8,880 nt of DNA from JADFWK01 sp035527895 (lineage in GTDB: Bacteria > Desulfobacterota > DSM-4660 > Desulfatiglandales > B25-G16), in contig DATKZQ010000183.1 in assembly GCA_035527895.1 (NCBI GenBank), forward strand, positions 1 through 8,880, given 5' to 3'. The notes under the pieces were generated by a model. The model had not been told where the DNA came from, did not search any database, and was given only the letters and a program-made list of their open reading frames with translations. The position numbers and the translations under genes were made by a program. Below are positions 1 to 6,750 of the stretch, piece after piece (the first letter of the stretch is position 1; each line of letters opens with the position of its first letter).

Positions 1-1
1 A

Positions 2-325
2 AATTACGAGAACATTCGACCCCTTGACGGGGATGGCAGAAAGCTTGATGAAAATCTGAGGCGTCAGGTTGAGGTAGATATCAAATACGAAGGCTATATT
101 GAGCGACAGCAACAGGAGGTTGAACGATTCAAGAATCTGGAAAAAATCAAGATCCCCCCAGCGTTTGACTACACCAAGGTCCACGGCCTCTCAAATGAAT
201 TAACAGAAAAACTCCTGGCCATCAGACCTATCTCATTGGGTCAAGCATCGCGGATACCGGGTATGACCCCGGCAGCCATATCTGTCATGATGATCTTCCT
301 CAAAAAGGCTGGCGCATTGCAATAA
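2..325 (+). CDS. mnmG: tRNA uridine-5-carboxymethylaminomethyl modification enzyme MnmG (GidA), C-terminal part
   Basis: The gene enters from the left edge; 107 codons in frame 2 end at TAA 323-325. The visible part is the C-terminal helical domain, with the family-typical run KYEGYIERQQQEVERF, then IPPAFDY, then GLSNE, then RPISLGQASRIPGMTPAAIS and a final FLKKAG. With MnmE, MnmG adds the (carboxymethyl)aminomethyl group to U34 of certain tRNAs, in the cytoplasm, using FAD, NADH and a folate C1 unit. The FAD-binding and catalytic parts lie outside the window, so only the identity of the C-terminal domain is seen here. This domain is known to contribute to MnmE and tRNA contacts. The end is normal: no truncation or frameshift. 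No gidB/rsmG follows on this strand; recG is the next gene. Confidence 0.95.
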   Translation, partial: NYENIRPLDGDGRKLDENLRRQVEVDIKYEGYIERQQQEVERFKNLEKIKIPPAFDYTKVHGLSNELTEKLLAIRPISLGQASRIPGMTPAAISVMMIFLKKAGALQ

Positions 326-426
326 CAGTCCACGGAGGTCGGTCAGCTACCTGCTCTTCCCTCAATACTTCAACCCCTGCTCGGCCCAATCAATCAAAAA
401 CCCCCGAGGTCACGATATGACAAAGA

Positions 427-502
427 CCCCTCAGAGGGGCATAAGAGACCGTGCCTATTGTACAGCTTGATCCTCGGCATGAGGGAAACGGCGCCTTTTT
501 TT
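427..502 (+). terminator. Hairpins and T-tract downstream of mnmG
   Basis: Two short hairpins follow mnmG: CCCCT-CAG-AGGGG (427-439) and CCTC-GGCAT-GAGG (472-484). A GGCGCC palindrome (490-495) then runs straight into seven T (496-502). The T-run after a GC-rich dyad suggests an intrinsic terminator for the mnmG transcript, but no single long stem abuts the T-run, so it would be weak. The element lies just ahead of the candidate recG promoter, which fits separate transcription of the two genes. Confidence 0.35.
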
Positions 503-505
503 AAA

Positions 506-534
506 GTGACTGGTGGGCGGGTTTCCTATATGAT
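506..534 (+). promoter_or_regulatory. Candidate sigma70 promoter for recG
   Basis: GTGACT (506-511, 4 of 6 to TTGACA) is followed after exactly 17 bases by TATGAT (529-534, 5 of 6 to TATAAT). The predicted start of transcription is near 541, giving a leader of about 185 bases before recG. The site follows the T-tract at 496-502. It is a match by eye only, so confidence is moderate. Confidence 0.4.
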
Positions 535-540
535 TCCCCG

Positions 541-727
541 AAAAGGTATGGGCAAACACGGACCCGGGAGTTTCTCTATCTTTGATAGGGTGGCCCCTGA
601 GGCAAAGCTACTTCAATCAACCTGAACCCCGGGGGAAAGCCTTTTCAGGGGAAATTCCAAAAGAAATCGGAGTGGTACGGGCCTCACAAAGGCACTATTC
701 CACCTGAAATAACTCGTTTACCAACAG
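541..727 (+). promoter_or_regulatory. Structured leader upstream of recG with competing stems
   Basis: This is a gene-free stretch between the candidate promoter and recG. It holds a hairpin CTATC-TTT-GATAG (576-588). CCCCTGA (594-600) can pair with TCAGGGG (645-651), and CCTGAA (621-626) can pair with TTCAGG (644-649). The last two pairings share bases 645-649, so they exclude each other. CCCCGGGG (627-634) adds a further palindrome. GGGCAAAC (550-557) and GGCAAAGC (601-608) recall the conserved CAAA segments of c-di-GMP (GEMM-I) riboswitches, but their spacing and the missing ACGC do not fit, so no riboswitch class is assigned. No Shine-Dalgarno precedes the recG ATG. Confidence 0.3.
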
Positions 728-2842
728 ATGCGACAGAAGAACCATTCCTTATCAACCGATTCAGATAGACACACTTCTTCCGACAGGATCTTGAGCCCCG
801 TCAGCTCCGTAAAAGGGGTTGGGAAGGTATTTGCCGGAGAACTCCGGAAACGAGGTGTGCACACCGTCTACGACCTGCTCTATCTCCTCCCTCGCTCCTA
901 CCAGGACCGGACAAGATTTGTATCCGTTCGTGATATCAGGCCTGGTCAGAGCGCTCTCATCAGGGGGAGGATAACTGGGATCAGGCGACGCAGGTTCAGA
1001 TACCGTACGGTCCTTGAAATGGTCATAGGTGATGGGAGGGACGTCATATCCGCCAGATGGATGGGGGCACCCCAATATCTGTTCAGGTTCCGGAGGGGTG
1101 AGGAGATTATCATCTATGGTCAGTTCCGTACAATCGCCAACCTGCCGGTTACCTATCACCCTGAGATCATAGAAAAGGACGATCATCAGGACGCAGGCCG
1201 GCTCGTACCGGTCTATCCTGAAATCGAGGGGATTTCATCGCGGAGGATGCGGCGGATTATAACGGACGCCGTAATCCGGTTTACCGAGGACCTGGAAGAT
1301 CCTCTACCTGCAAGGATACGGGAGTCAAGCGGCCTTCCCCGATTGGATCTGGCCTTCAGGGAGGCTCACTTCCCCACCGAATCAACGCCTCGAGAGCTTC
1401 TTGCCTGGAGGGCACCGGCCCAGCGGAGACTCATATTCGATGAGTTTTTCACCCTCCAGCTCGCCTTGGCACTCAGGAGAAGCAAGGCATGCCGGGAGCC
1501 AGGGATAGCCTTTGGAAAAAAGGATGTAGATGAGCTTTGCCGCCTTCTTCCCTTTCGGCTCACCGCATCTCAGACGAGGGTCATTCACCAGATTCTCGCC
1601 GATATGAATCGGCCGGTCCCCATGAACCGGTTGCTCCAGGGTGATGTGGGCTGCGGCAAGACCGTAGTTGCGCTCATCGCCGCTTGGGTGGCTGCAAGGA
1701 ATGGTTATCAAGTTGCGTTCATGGCACCTACCCAGATCCTGGCGGAGCAGCACTACTTCAGCACCCTGGGGCTCGTACAAAACATGAATCTGAGCTCAGC
1801 GCTACTCACAAGTGGAATGGGCACGCGCGGGGATGAGGTGAGGCATGACGTTGAAAAGGGGAAGGTTGAAATACTTATCGGCACCCATGCCCTCATCCAA
1901 GAAAGTGTAAAATTCAAGAGGCTCGGCCTCGTGATTATCGATGAGCAGCACAGATTCGGCGTTGCACAGCGTGCTCTTCTCAGGCAGAAGGGCCTCAGCC
2001 CCGATCTCCTCACCTTGACCGCTACCCCGATCCCGCGGACATTGGGGCTCACCCTGTACGGAGATCTCGACATATCGGTCATAGATGAGCTTCCCGTTGG
2101 GAGAAAACCGATTCAGACTCGACTGCTTCGTGAGAGGGATCGCAACAGGATCTATGAAATCCTCAGATCGGAGATTATCAGGGGAAGACAGGCCTATATG
2201 GTCTGCCCGCTCATCGAGGAGTCGGAAAAGCTGGACCTCAATGCGGCCACCCGGATGGCAGATACGGTCAGGTGTGCGCTCCCCGAATTCCGTATAGCCT
2301 TAATCCACGGAAGAATGCCCCTGGAGCAAAGAGGCGCGATAATGCAGGAATTCAAGGATGGGGCCATAGACATCCTGGTCTCTACCACCGTTATCGAGGT
2401 GGGCATCGATGTCCCGAATGCAACCCTTATGATTATCGAGAATGCCGAGAGGTTCGGGTTGGCGCAGATTCATCAGCTGAGAGGCAGAGTAGGCAGGAGC
2501 ACCTACCCTTCACAGTGTCTGCTTGTGACCCCGTTTACCAAAACCGGTGAGGCCGGAACAAGGCTTCGAATCATAGAAAAGACTACAGACGGATTCAAGA
2601 TTGCCGAGGAAGATCTCGCCCTAAGGGGTCCGGGAGAGTTCCTGGGCATAAGGCAGTCAGGATTTTACCAGTTCAGAGTGGGCAATCTCATGAGGGATGC
2701 CCCCATACTGTCCGAAGCACGGCAACAGGCATTCCAGCTCGTTGAAACGGAACCCGAGATTGCCCGTAAGACCTTTCGTCTCTTCAGACGTCTGTTCAGG
2801 CCCGGTGAACAGGCAGAAGATGAATTCGTGGACGTGTTATGA
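728..2842 (+). CDS. recG: ATP-dependent DNA helicase RecG
   Basis: A 704-residue protein, close to the usual RecG length of about 690. RecG is a cytoplasmic superfamily-2 translocase that regresses stalled replication forks and branch-migrates Holliday junctions and R-loops. The N-terminal wedge/OB part begins with the helix-hairpin-like VKGVGKVFAGELRKRGV (28-44) and a LLYLLPRSYQDR segment. Helicase motifs follow in order: GDVGCGKT (Walker A, 305-312, K311), DEQH (405-408), TATPIPRT (from 431) and QLRGRVGR (motif VI, 583-590). The RecG-specific DLALRGPGEFLG...QSG lies at 629-645. All catalytic motifs are intact. An in-frame TAA at 710-712 makes ATG 728 the first possible ATG. It has no visible Shine-Dalgarno, and a TTG at 791 (residue 22) would still retain the wedge domain, so the exact start is uncertain. 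It converges on the minus-strand metalloprotease gene. Confidence 0.97.
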   Translation: MRQKNHSLSTDSDRHTSSDRILSPVSSVKGVGKVFAGELRKRGVHTVYDLLYLLPRSYQDRTRFVSVRDIRPGQSALIRGRITGIRRRRFRYRTVLEMVIGDGRDVISARWMGAPQYLFRFRRGEEIIIYGQFRTIANLPVTYHPEIIEKDDHQDAGRLVPVYPEIEGISSRRMRRIITDAVIRFTEDLEDPLPARIRESSGLPRLDLAFREAHFPTESTPRELLAWRAPAQRRLIFDEFFTLQLALALRRSKACREPGIAFGKKDVDELCRLLPFRLTASQTRVIHQILADMNRPVPMNRLLQGDVGCGKTVVALIAAWVAARNGYQVAFMAPTQILAEQHYFSTLGLVQNMNLSSALLTSGMGTRGDEVRHDVEKGKVEILIGTHALIQESVKFKRLGLVIIDEQHRFGVAQRALLRQKGLSPDLLTLTATPIPRTLGLTLYGDLDISVIDELPVGRKPIQTRLLRERDRNRIYEILRSEIIRGRQAYMVCPLIEESEKLDLNAATRMADTVRCALPEFRIALIHGRMPLEQRGAIMQEFKDGAIDILVSTTVIEVGIDVPNATLMIIENAERFGLAQIHQLRGRVGRSTYPSQCLLVTPFTKTGEAGTRLRIIEKTTDGFKIAEEDLALRGPGEFLGIRQSGFYQFRVGNLMRDAPILSEARQQAFQLVETEPEIARKTFRLFRRLFRPGEQAEDEFVDVL

Positions 2843-2874
2843 TTCTCATGTGTCTCTCACAGAGCTCCCAGAGG

Positions 2875-2916
2875 TTCACCCTGTTAAATCAACGCACAAA
2901 TCACTTTGTGGGTGAA
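2875..2916. repeat. Nested inverted repeat between convergent genes; shares 15 bases with the 8.5-kb repeat cluster
   Basis: Outer arms TTCACCC (2875-2881) and GGGTGAA (2910-2916) enclose an inner hairpin CACAAA-TCAC-TTTGTG (2895-2910); the two stems share base 2910. The left 15 bases, TTCACCCTGTTAAAT (2875-2889), recur identically at 8556-8570. The element sits between recG (ends 2842) and the converging metalloprotease gene (ends 2926). It may serve as a 3'-end hairpin for both transcripts, although no T-run follows on either strand. It may equally be a small member of a dispersed palindromic repeat family. Confidence 0.6.
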
Positions 2917-2925
2917 ACGAGATCC

Positions 2926-3876
2926 TCACCGTGCCAATAGGTCATCATCTTCCTGCTCCCACTGTTCATAGAGCATCCTTTGCGCCCTCTTCTTTCTCGC
3001 ATACCCGAGGATAAAAACGAGGGTAATCAAGAACCACAGTGTCGTGGTACTGGTAAGGATAGGGATCCAACTGAACCGCAACCGCAGATATCCCTTCCAC
3101 TCCTCCTCAAAATCATCCCACCCTATACCGTACACCTTCACCAGGATCTCCTTCAAATCCCCACCCCTTATGTATTCCCTGATAAATCGATGAAAGTTCT
3201 CTCTTCCGAATTTGCTTACCAGAAAAGAAATAAGGTAGAAACTCTGGGAATAGGCTAGCTCTGCCCTTGCTACCTCCCGGGGGAAACTGCTGGTTATCTC
3301 GGAAAGGGGGATCAGCGAGTCGGTGAGGACTGCCTTGGTCATGGTAGAAACCCGGGATAAGCTCCACTCCCTGGACTCATACATGGCCAACCCCTCGTCC
3401 AACCATCGTGGAACCTCCTCCCTCCCGCGAAAGGCCCTTCCCACGGCGATGTGGGTGAGTTCGTGCCTGAAGACCTTCGCCAAATCCATTTGACCTCCTT
3501 TCATGACCCGAGGGGATTTCATGATAATCAGGTTTAGGCTGGGGTAGGCGACCGCAGCCGACCATGTGGGCACCCACCCTCGCGGTTGAATCTCGACATA
3601 CTCGCTGAGCGAAGAGGTGAGATAAGCCTTGGTTACCCCGTCAAAATCCAGGCCCAGATCTTGGATAATCTCCTCCCTGATTCGTTCAGCCTGGGCAGTC
3701 AATGATGTGGCGAGCCCTTCGTCTTCTGCATGAAAATAGAAGACGAAATGGGAGGTCGCAATAATACAAACGTCAGAGGCAACACTCACACAGGGTGTAA
3801 AAACATGAAGGAAGGCAAGTATAATCCAGAATAGTATCCTTCGTACCATAATAGACGGGAACATTTTGATTACCAC
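2926..3876 (-). CDS. Membrane-anchored gluzincin metallopeptidase, peptidase MA-like family
   Basis: About 316 residues from the proposed GTG at 3876. A basic, hydrophobic N-terminus (MVRRILFWIILAFLHVF...) looks like a signal sequence with cleavage near VSVAS. The mid-protein HELTH (about residues 138-142) and WLDEGLAMYE (from about 158) form the HExxH...E zinc site of gluzincins, as in the peptidase MA-like group. A transmembrane segment near the C-terminus (WIPILTS...LITLVFILGYA) is followed by basic KKR and an acidic tail EQWEQEDDD. The catalytic domain is thus probably periplasmic, with a short cytoplasmic tail. GTG 3876 has AAGGAGAGG ending 8 bases upstream; ATG 3864 and ATG 3849 are alternatives. 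The frame stays open to 4167, but that extension reads through GC-rich repeat-like DNA and would bury the signal peptide, so I reject it. Substrate unknown. Confidence 0.82.
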   Translation of the reverse strand: MVIKMFPSIMVRRILFWIILAFLHVFTPCVSVASDVCIIATSHFVFYFHAEDEGLATSLTAQAERIREEIIQDLGLDFDGVTKAYLTSSLSEYVEIQPRGWVPTWSAAVAYPSLNLIIMKSPRVMKGGQMDLAKVFRHELTHIAVGRAFRGREEVPRWLDEGLAMYESREWSLSRVSTMTKAVLTDSLIPLSEITSSFPREVARAELAYSQSFYLISFLVSKFGRENFHRFIREYIRGGDLKEILVKVYGIGWDDFEEEWKGYLRLRFSWIPILTSTTTLWFLITLVFILGYARKKRAQRMLYEQWEQEDDDLLAR

Positions 3877-3984
3877 CCTGTAAGCCTCTCCTTGACCAGG
3901 GCTCTGCTTGCTCTCAGTTATCACATCTTCTTTATACCAGAAAGTGCACGCAATGTCGTGGGGGCCTTTTCCGGTATGTCTTTT

Positions 3985-4140
3985 AAAACTTGGATATGGG
4001 CGGATGAAGCACCCCGCAGCCCCGCAGGGCGGGACCCTCCAAAGGCGGATAAATCTGCGTTCGCTTCGACAAGTCGCCGGCGCGCCAAAGCCGCTATGGC
4101 GACGGTGCGCTTCAGGGTATTCGGGCAAAGGCGAATAAAG
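3985..4140. repeat. GC-rich, repeat-bearing non-coding stretch
   Basis: This lies in the spacer between the transporter operon and the metalloprotease gene. It is markedly more GC-rich than the flanking spacer DNA. It contains an imperfect direct repeat, CAAAGGCGGATAAA (4040-4053) and CAAAGGCGAATAAA (4126-4139). It also has a CGCCA...TGGCG hairpin (4083-4087/4097-4101), GGCGCGCC-type palindromic sequence, and several GCCCCGC/GCGGG pairings near 4012-4033. The protease reading frame happens to stay open through it, but the translation is proline-, arginine- and cysteine-rich and matches nothing I know. I take it as an intergenic repeat fragment, not coding sequence. Confidence 0.45.
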
Positions 4141-4208
4141 GGATGGAGGATGGCATGCGCGAACCATATGGAAACTGTTTCTCTTTGAGACGATTCCAGG
4201 GGGATTAC

Positions 4209-4237
4209 AGTATACAGCACCTCAGGGCAGGAAACAA
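4209..4237 (-). promoter_or_regulatory. Candidate promoter for the metalloprotease gene
   Basis: On the minus strand TTGTTT (4237-4232) is followed after 17 bases by TATACT (4214-4209), which matches TATAAT at 5 of 6 positions; the -35 matches at only 3 of 6. Transcription would start near 4202, giving a leader of about 325 bases that includes the GC-rich repeat stretch. No clear intrinsic terminator is visible between the ATPase gene and here, so read-through from the transporter operon is also possible. Confidence 0.3.
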
Positions 4238-4312
4238 ATGGCGGGAAACGCGGAAGTGCCCCCAGGATAACCCCAAATCACCCCCAAAGAAAAGGAAGGC
4301 GCTTGCTGAAGA

Positions 4313-5050
4313 TCAGAGGATCTGGCTGACGAACAGCTTTGTTCGTTCATGAATGGGGTTGGTGAAGAAGTGCTCGGCTGTGCCCTCCTCCACGATCTCT
4401 CCCTCGTCCATAAACACGACCCGATCTGAAACCTCGCGGGCAAAACCCATTTCGTGCGTTACCACGACCATGGTCATGCCCTCACGGGCGAGGGTTTTCA
4501 TAACGTCCAAAACCTCGCCGATCATCTCCGGATCGAGTGCTGAAGTGGCCTCATCGAACATCATGATTTTCGGGTGCATGGCCAGGGCCCGGGCAATGGC
4601 AACCCGCTGCTGCTGCCCGCCCGAAAGCTGAGATGGGTAACCGTTCTCCTTCTCAAGAATCCCCACCTTGTGGAGAAGACCCCGTGCAATCTCAGTCGCC
4701 TTTTCCTTGTTTCTTCCTCGCACAACGGTTTGGGCCAAGGTAACGTTTTCAAGCACGGTCTTATGGGGAAAGAGGTTGAAAAGCTGGAAAACCATCCCGA
4801 TCTCTTCCCGAACCTCGTTGATGTTTACCTTCTTGCCATAGATGTTGACACCGTCGATGATGATCTCGCCGCTGTCGATCTCCTCAAGGCGATTGAGGCA
4901 CCTGAGGAAGGTGCTCTTTCCAGATCCACTGGGCCCGATGATGACAACAACTTCGCCCTTTTCTATGCGGGCCGAAAAATCGACCAGGGCCTTTACCTCC
5001 CTGCGGTCGGGAGTCTTGAAGGTCTTGTAAACGTTTCGAGCTTCAATCAC
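4313..5050 (-). CDS. Polar amino acid ABC transporter, ATP-binding subunit (GlnQ-like)
   Basis: 245 residues from a GTG start, a typical length for GlnQ/HisP/ArtP ATPases. It hydrolyses ATP at the cytoplasmic face to power amino-acid import. Motifs, numbered from this start: Walker A GPSGSGKST (39-47), Q-loop Q89, signature LSGGQQQRV (142-150), Walker B IMMFDEATSALDP with D166/E167, and H-loop H199; all are intact. The frame can be opened seven codons earlier at ATG 5071. However, AAAGGAGG (5068-5061) lies inside that extension, ten bases ahead of GTG 5050, and the resulting N-terminus (M)IEARNVYKTF matches the family. The start overlaps the permease stop by eight bases (GTGATTGA), which implies translational coupling. 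Third gene of the operon. Substrate not determinable; glutamine or another polar or charged amino acid is likely. Confidence 0.95.
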   Translation of the reverse strand: MIEARNVYKTFKTPDRREVKALVDFSARIEKGEVVVIIGPSGSGKSTFLRCLNRLEEIDSGEIIIDGVNIYGKKVNINEVREEIGMVFQLFNLFPHKTVLENVTLAQTVVRGRNKEKATEIARGLLHKVGILEKENGYPSQLSGGQQQRVAIARALAMHPKIMMFDEATSALDPEMIGEVLDVMKTLAREGMTMVVVTHEMGFAREVSDRVVFMDEGEIVEEGTAEHFFTNPIHERTKLFVSQIL

Positions 5051-5840
5051 TGATGGCAAGCCTCCTTTCAATATATTGTGTCGCCATGGACAGGGCGAAC
5101 GTCATGACCAGATACAGGAAGGCCACGGTAAAATATATCTCAAAGGCATAGTACGATCTCGCCACGGCTTGCTGTCCCTGAAACATGAGATCCGCCAATG
5201 CGATGACCGAAACGAGCGAAGAATCCTTTATGAGCGAGATGAACTGCCCTGCCAGGGGTGGTATGATCCGCTTAAAAGCCTGGGGAAGAATAATATAGCG
5301 CATGGCCTTGCCATAGCTCATCCCAAGCGATCTGGACGCCTCCATCTGGCCTTTATGTATCGATTGGATACCGGCCCGAACGATTTCACCTACGTACGCC
5401 CCCGCGAAGATTGCCAGGGCTGCGGTACCAGCCGTAAATGCCGAAAGCCTGAGCATGGAACCCACGAAGAAATAGATGATATAGATCTGGACCAACAGGG
5501 GGGTGTTTCTGATGAGCTCCACATAGGCCAGTGAAAGCCCTTTTGTCACGGGCTCTTTGGAGAGCCTGCAGATACCCACTACGGTCCCGATGATGATGGC
5601 AAAAAATATCGATGCCACCGATATCTTCAGCGTCAAAACGAAGCCCATCATCAAAACACCCATCCGCAGGCGGGGCACAGCATCTGCGGCGGATTTTCCA
5701 CCGTGGTAGAACAGCATTTTGGGAACCTTCTCCCAATGCCATATGTAGGTGATCCCCTTCCGAGTAAAGAAATAGTACGTGGCTATTACGATCAGCGCCA
5801 GAACGCCAAGCGTGATCAGCGATCTTTTGTTGAATTGCAA
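5043..5840 (-). CDS. Polar amino acid ABC transporter permease (HisM/GlnP type)
   Basis: 265 residues forming the inner-membrane channel. A first membrane helix (about 8-25) is followed by a short loop rich in aromatic and charged residues (28-58). The core membrane domain then carries ELIRNTPLLVQIY (108-120), characteristic of the His/Glu/Gln/Arg/opine permease group, and the EAA loop EASRSLGMSYGKAM..ILPQ (167-187) that docks the ATPase. The start is TTG 5840, with GGGGAG (5853-5848) seven bases upstream; no ATG is available before residue 42. Only one permease gene is present, so the channel is probably a homodimer. It is the second gene of the operon, separated from the binding-protein gene by 67 bases with a strong hairpin, and overlaps the ATPase gene by eight bases. 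Confidence 0.95.
   Translation of the reverse strand: MQFNKRSLITLGVLALIVIATYYFFTRKGITYIWHWEKVPKMLFYHGGKSAADAVPRLRMGVLMMGFVLTLKISVASIFFAIIIGTVVGICRLSKEPVTKGLSLAYVELIRNTPLLVQIYIIYFFVGSMLRLSAFTAGTAALAIFAGAYVGEIVRAGIQSIHKGQMEASRSLGMSYGKAMRYIILPQAFKRIIPPLAGQFISLIKDSSLVSVIALADLMFQGQQAVARSYYAFEIYFTVAFLYLVMTFALSMATQYIERRLAISD
5061..5068 (-). promoter_or_regulatory. Shine-Dalgarno that fixes the ATPase start
   Basis: AAAGGAGG on the minus strand is near-complementary to the 16S 3' end. It lies ten bases before GTG 5050 but only three codons into a frame opened at ATG 5071, so it argues for the GTG. It sits within the last codons of the permease gene. Confidence 0.75.
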
Positions 5841-5863
5841 GCCAAATCTCCCCTCTTTTATGA

Positions 5864-5898
5864 CAAAAGGGGGATTCCCTGTTTACCTCCCCCTTTTG
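5864..5898 (-). terminator. Intercistronic hairpin between binding-protein and permease genes
   Basis: A perfect 10-bp stem, CAAAAGGGGG/CCCCCTTTTG, with a 15-base loop (5874-5888). On the minus-strand transcript the 3' arm ends in UUUUG with no further U-run, so as a terminator it would be leaky. It ends eight bases before the permease Shine-Dalgarno. Hairpins at this position in binding-protein ABC operons commonly cause partial termination or protect the upstream mRNA, so that binding protein is made in excess. That role is inferred here. Confidence 0.7.
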
Positions 5899-5907
5899 CC
5901 CATCTAT

Positions 5908-6750
5908 TTACTGTTGCTTAGCCAGCTCCTCTATGTAATCGACGAACCACTTCTGTTTGAGCTGATCCCAGCGACCGTCACCGCGAACCTGTGCCAGGAA
6001 GTTGTTGAGCCAGTTCAGAAAATCCGGATCTCCCTTCCGGATGGCCCACGCCAGCGGTTCATAGCTAAGGGGCTCAAAAAGCCCTACCGTGTCCTTCTTG
6101 TACTTGGCCGCAAACACCCGAACCTGCGGTTCATCATAGATGAAGCCATCGGCTAGGCCGTTTGCTACCTGTAGGGCCGGCTCTGCCTCTGTTTTGAACA
6201 GTCGGAGGGTTGCATTCGGCATCAGCTTTTCGGCGGTGAAAGCTCCCGTTACGCCCAGCTTACTCGTAACAATCATGCCTTTCTTGTTGAGGTCTTTGTA
6301 GCTCTTGATCTTGTCAACATCCTTTTTGTTGATCAGCAGGCACTGGCCGATGTAGTAACTGGGCTGGCAGAAGTTGACCTTGAGGTTTCGACTCGGGAGC
6401 ACCGTCATCCCCGACATAATGATGTCGAATTTATGGGTCATCAGGGCCGGGATGATCCCCTCCCATGCAGTGTTGATAAGCTTGACCTTCTTTTCTCCTC
6501 CTTCGCCAAAGAGGGCCTTGCCCATTTCATAGGCCATGTCCACATCGAAGCCAACGATATTTCCCTTTTCATCTTGCATCTCAAAGGGCTGATACCCTGC
6601 TTCCATGCCCACCAACAGCTGACCACGCTTCGAAATCTCCTCAAGAGCGGACGCCTTGGCGAGATCTTCGGTTGTTAATGCCATTGCAGAGCCAAGGCAA
6701 AAGGCCCCAACAAGTAGTACGCTTAAAAGTACGATCAGTGACTTTTTCAT
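5908..6750 (-). CDS. Amino acid ABC transporter substrate-binding protein (SBP family 3)
   Basis: 280 residues. It captures the amino acid in the periplasm and delivers it to the permease. A signal peptide (MKKSLIVLLSVLLVGAF...) has a likely signal peptidase I site after AMA at residue 24. The Cys at 18 follows Phe and does not form a good lipobox, so a soluble periplasmic protein is favoured. The mature part shows the family opening LLVGMEAGYQPFEMQDEKGNIVGFDVDMA, then TAWEGIIPAL and the SGMTVLPSR segment. There R121 corresponds to the arginine that binds the ligand carboxylate in this family. D206 in IYDEP lies in the region of the amino-group-binding aspartate. ATG 6750 has AAGGAGAGGAG ending six bases upstream, a strong ribosome site that fits high expression. 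First gene of the operon. Ligand not assignable by eye. Confidence 0.95.
   Translation of the reverse strand: MKKSLIVLLSVLLVGAFCLGSAMALTTEDLAKASALEEISKRGQLLVGMEAGYQPFEMQDEKGNIVGFDVDMAYEMGKALFGEGGEKKVKLINTAWEGIIPALMTHKFDIIMSGMTVLPSRNLKVNFCQPSYYIGQCLLINKKDVDKIKSYKDLNKKGMIVTSKLGVTGAFTAEKLMPNATLRLFKTEAEPALQVANGLADGFIYDEPQVRVFAAKYKKDTVGLFEPLSYEPLAWAIRKGDPDFLNWLNNFLAQVRGDGRWDQLKQKWFVDYIEELAKQQ

Noticed and set aside
417..470. 17-codon frame (starting MTKTPQRG) with GAGGT six bases upstream
   Set aside because: It overlaps the CCCCT-CAG-AGGGG hairpin, is very short and resembles no leader peptide (no run of one amino acid).
550..608. Possible c-di-GMP (GEMM-I) riboswitch from GGGCAAAC and GGCAAAGC
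   Set aside because: The CAAA segments are too far apart, the ACGCAAAGC core is altered and I could not fold the conserved three-way arrangement; kept only as an unclassified leader.
761..1186. 141-codon minus-strand frame inside recG
   Set aside because: It is opposite a gene with intact helicase motifs, is rich in proline and charged residues with no domain, and has no ribosome site; it is a shadow frame.
4574..5053. 159-codon plus-strand frame across the ATPase gene
   Set aside because: It is the complement of a well-conserved ABC ATPase; the translation has no recognisable motif.
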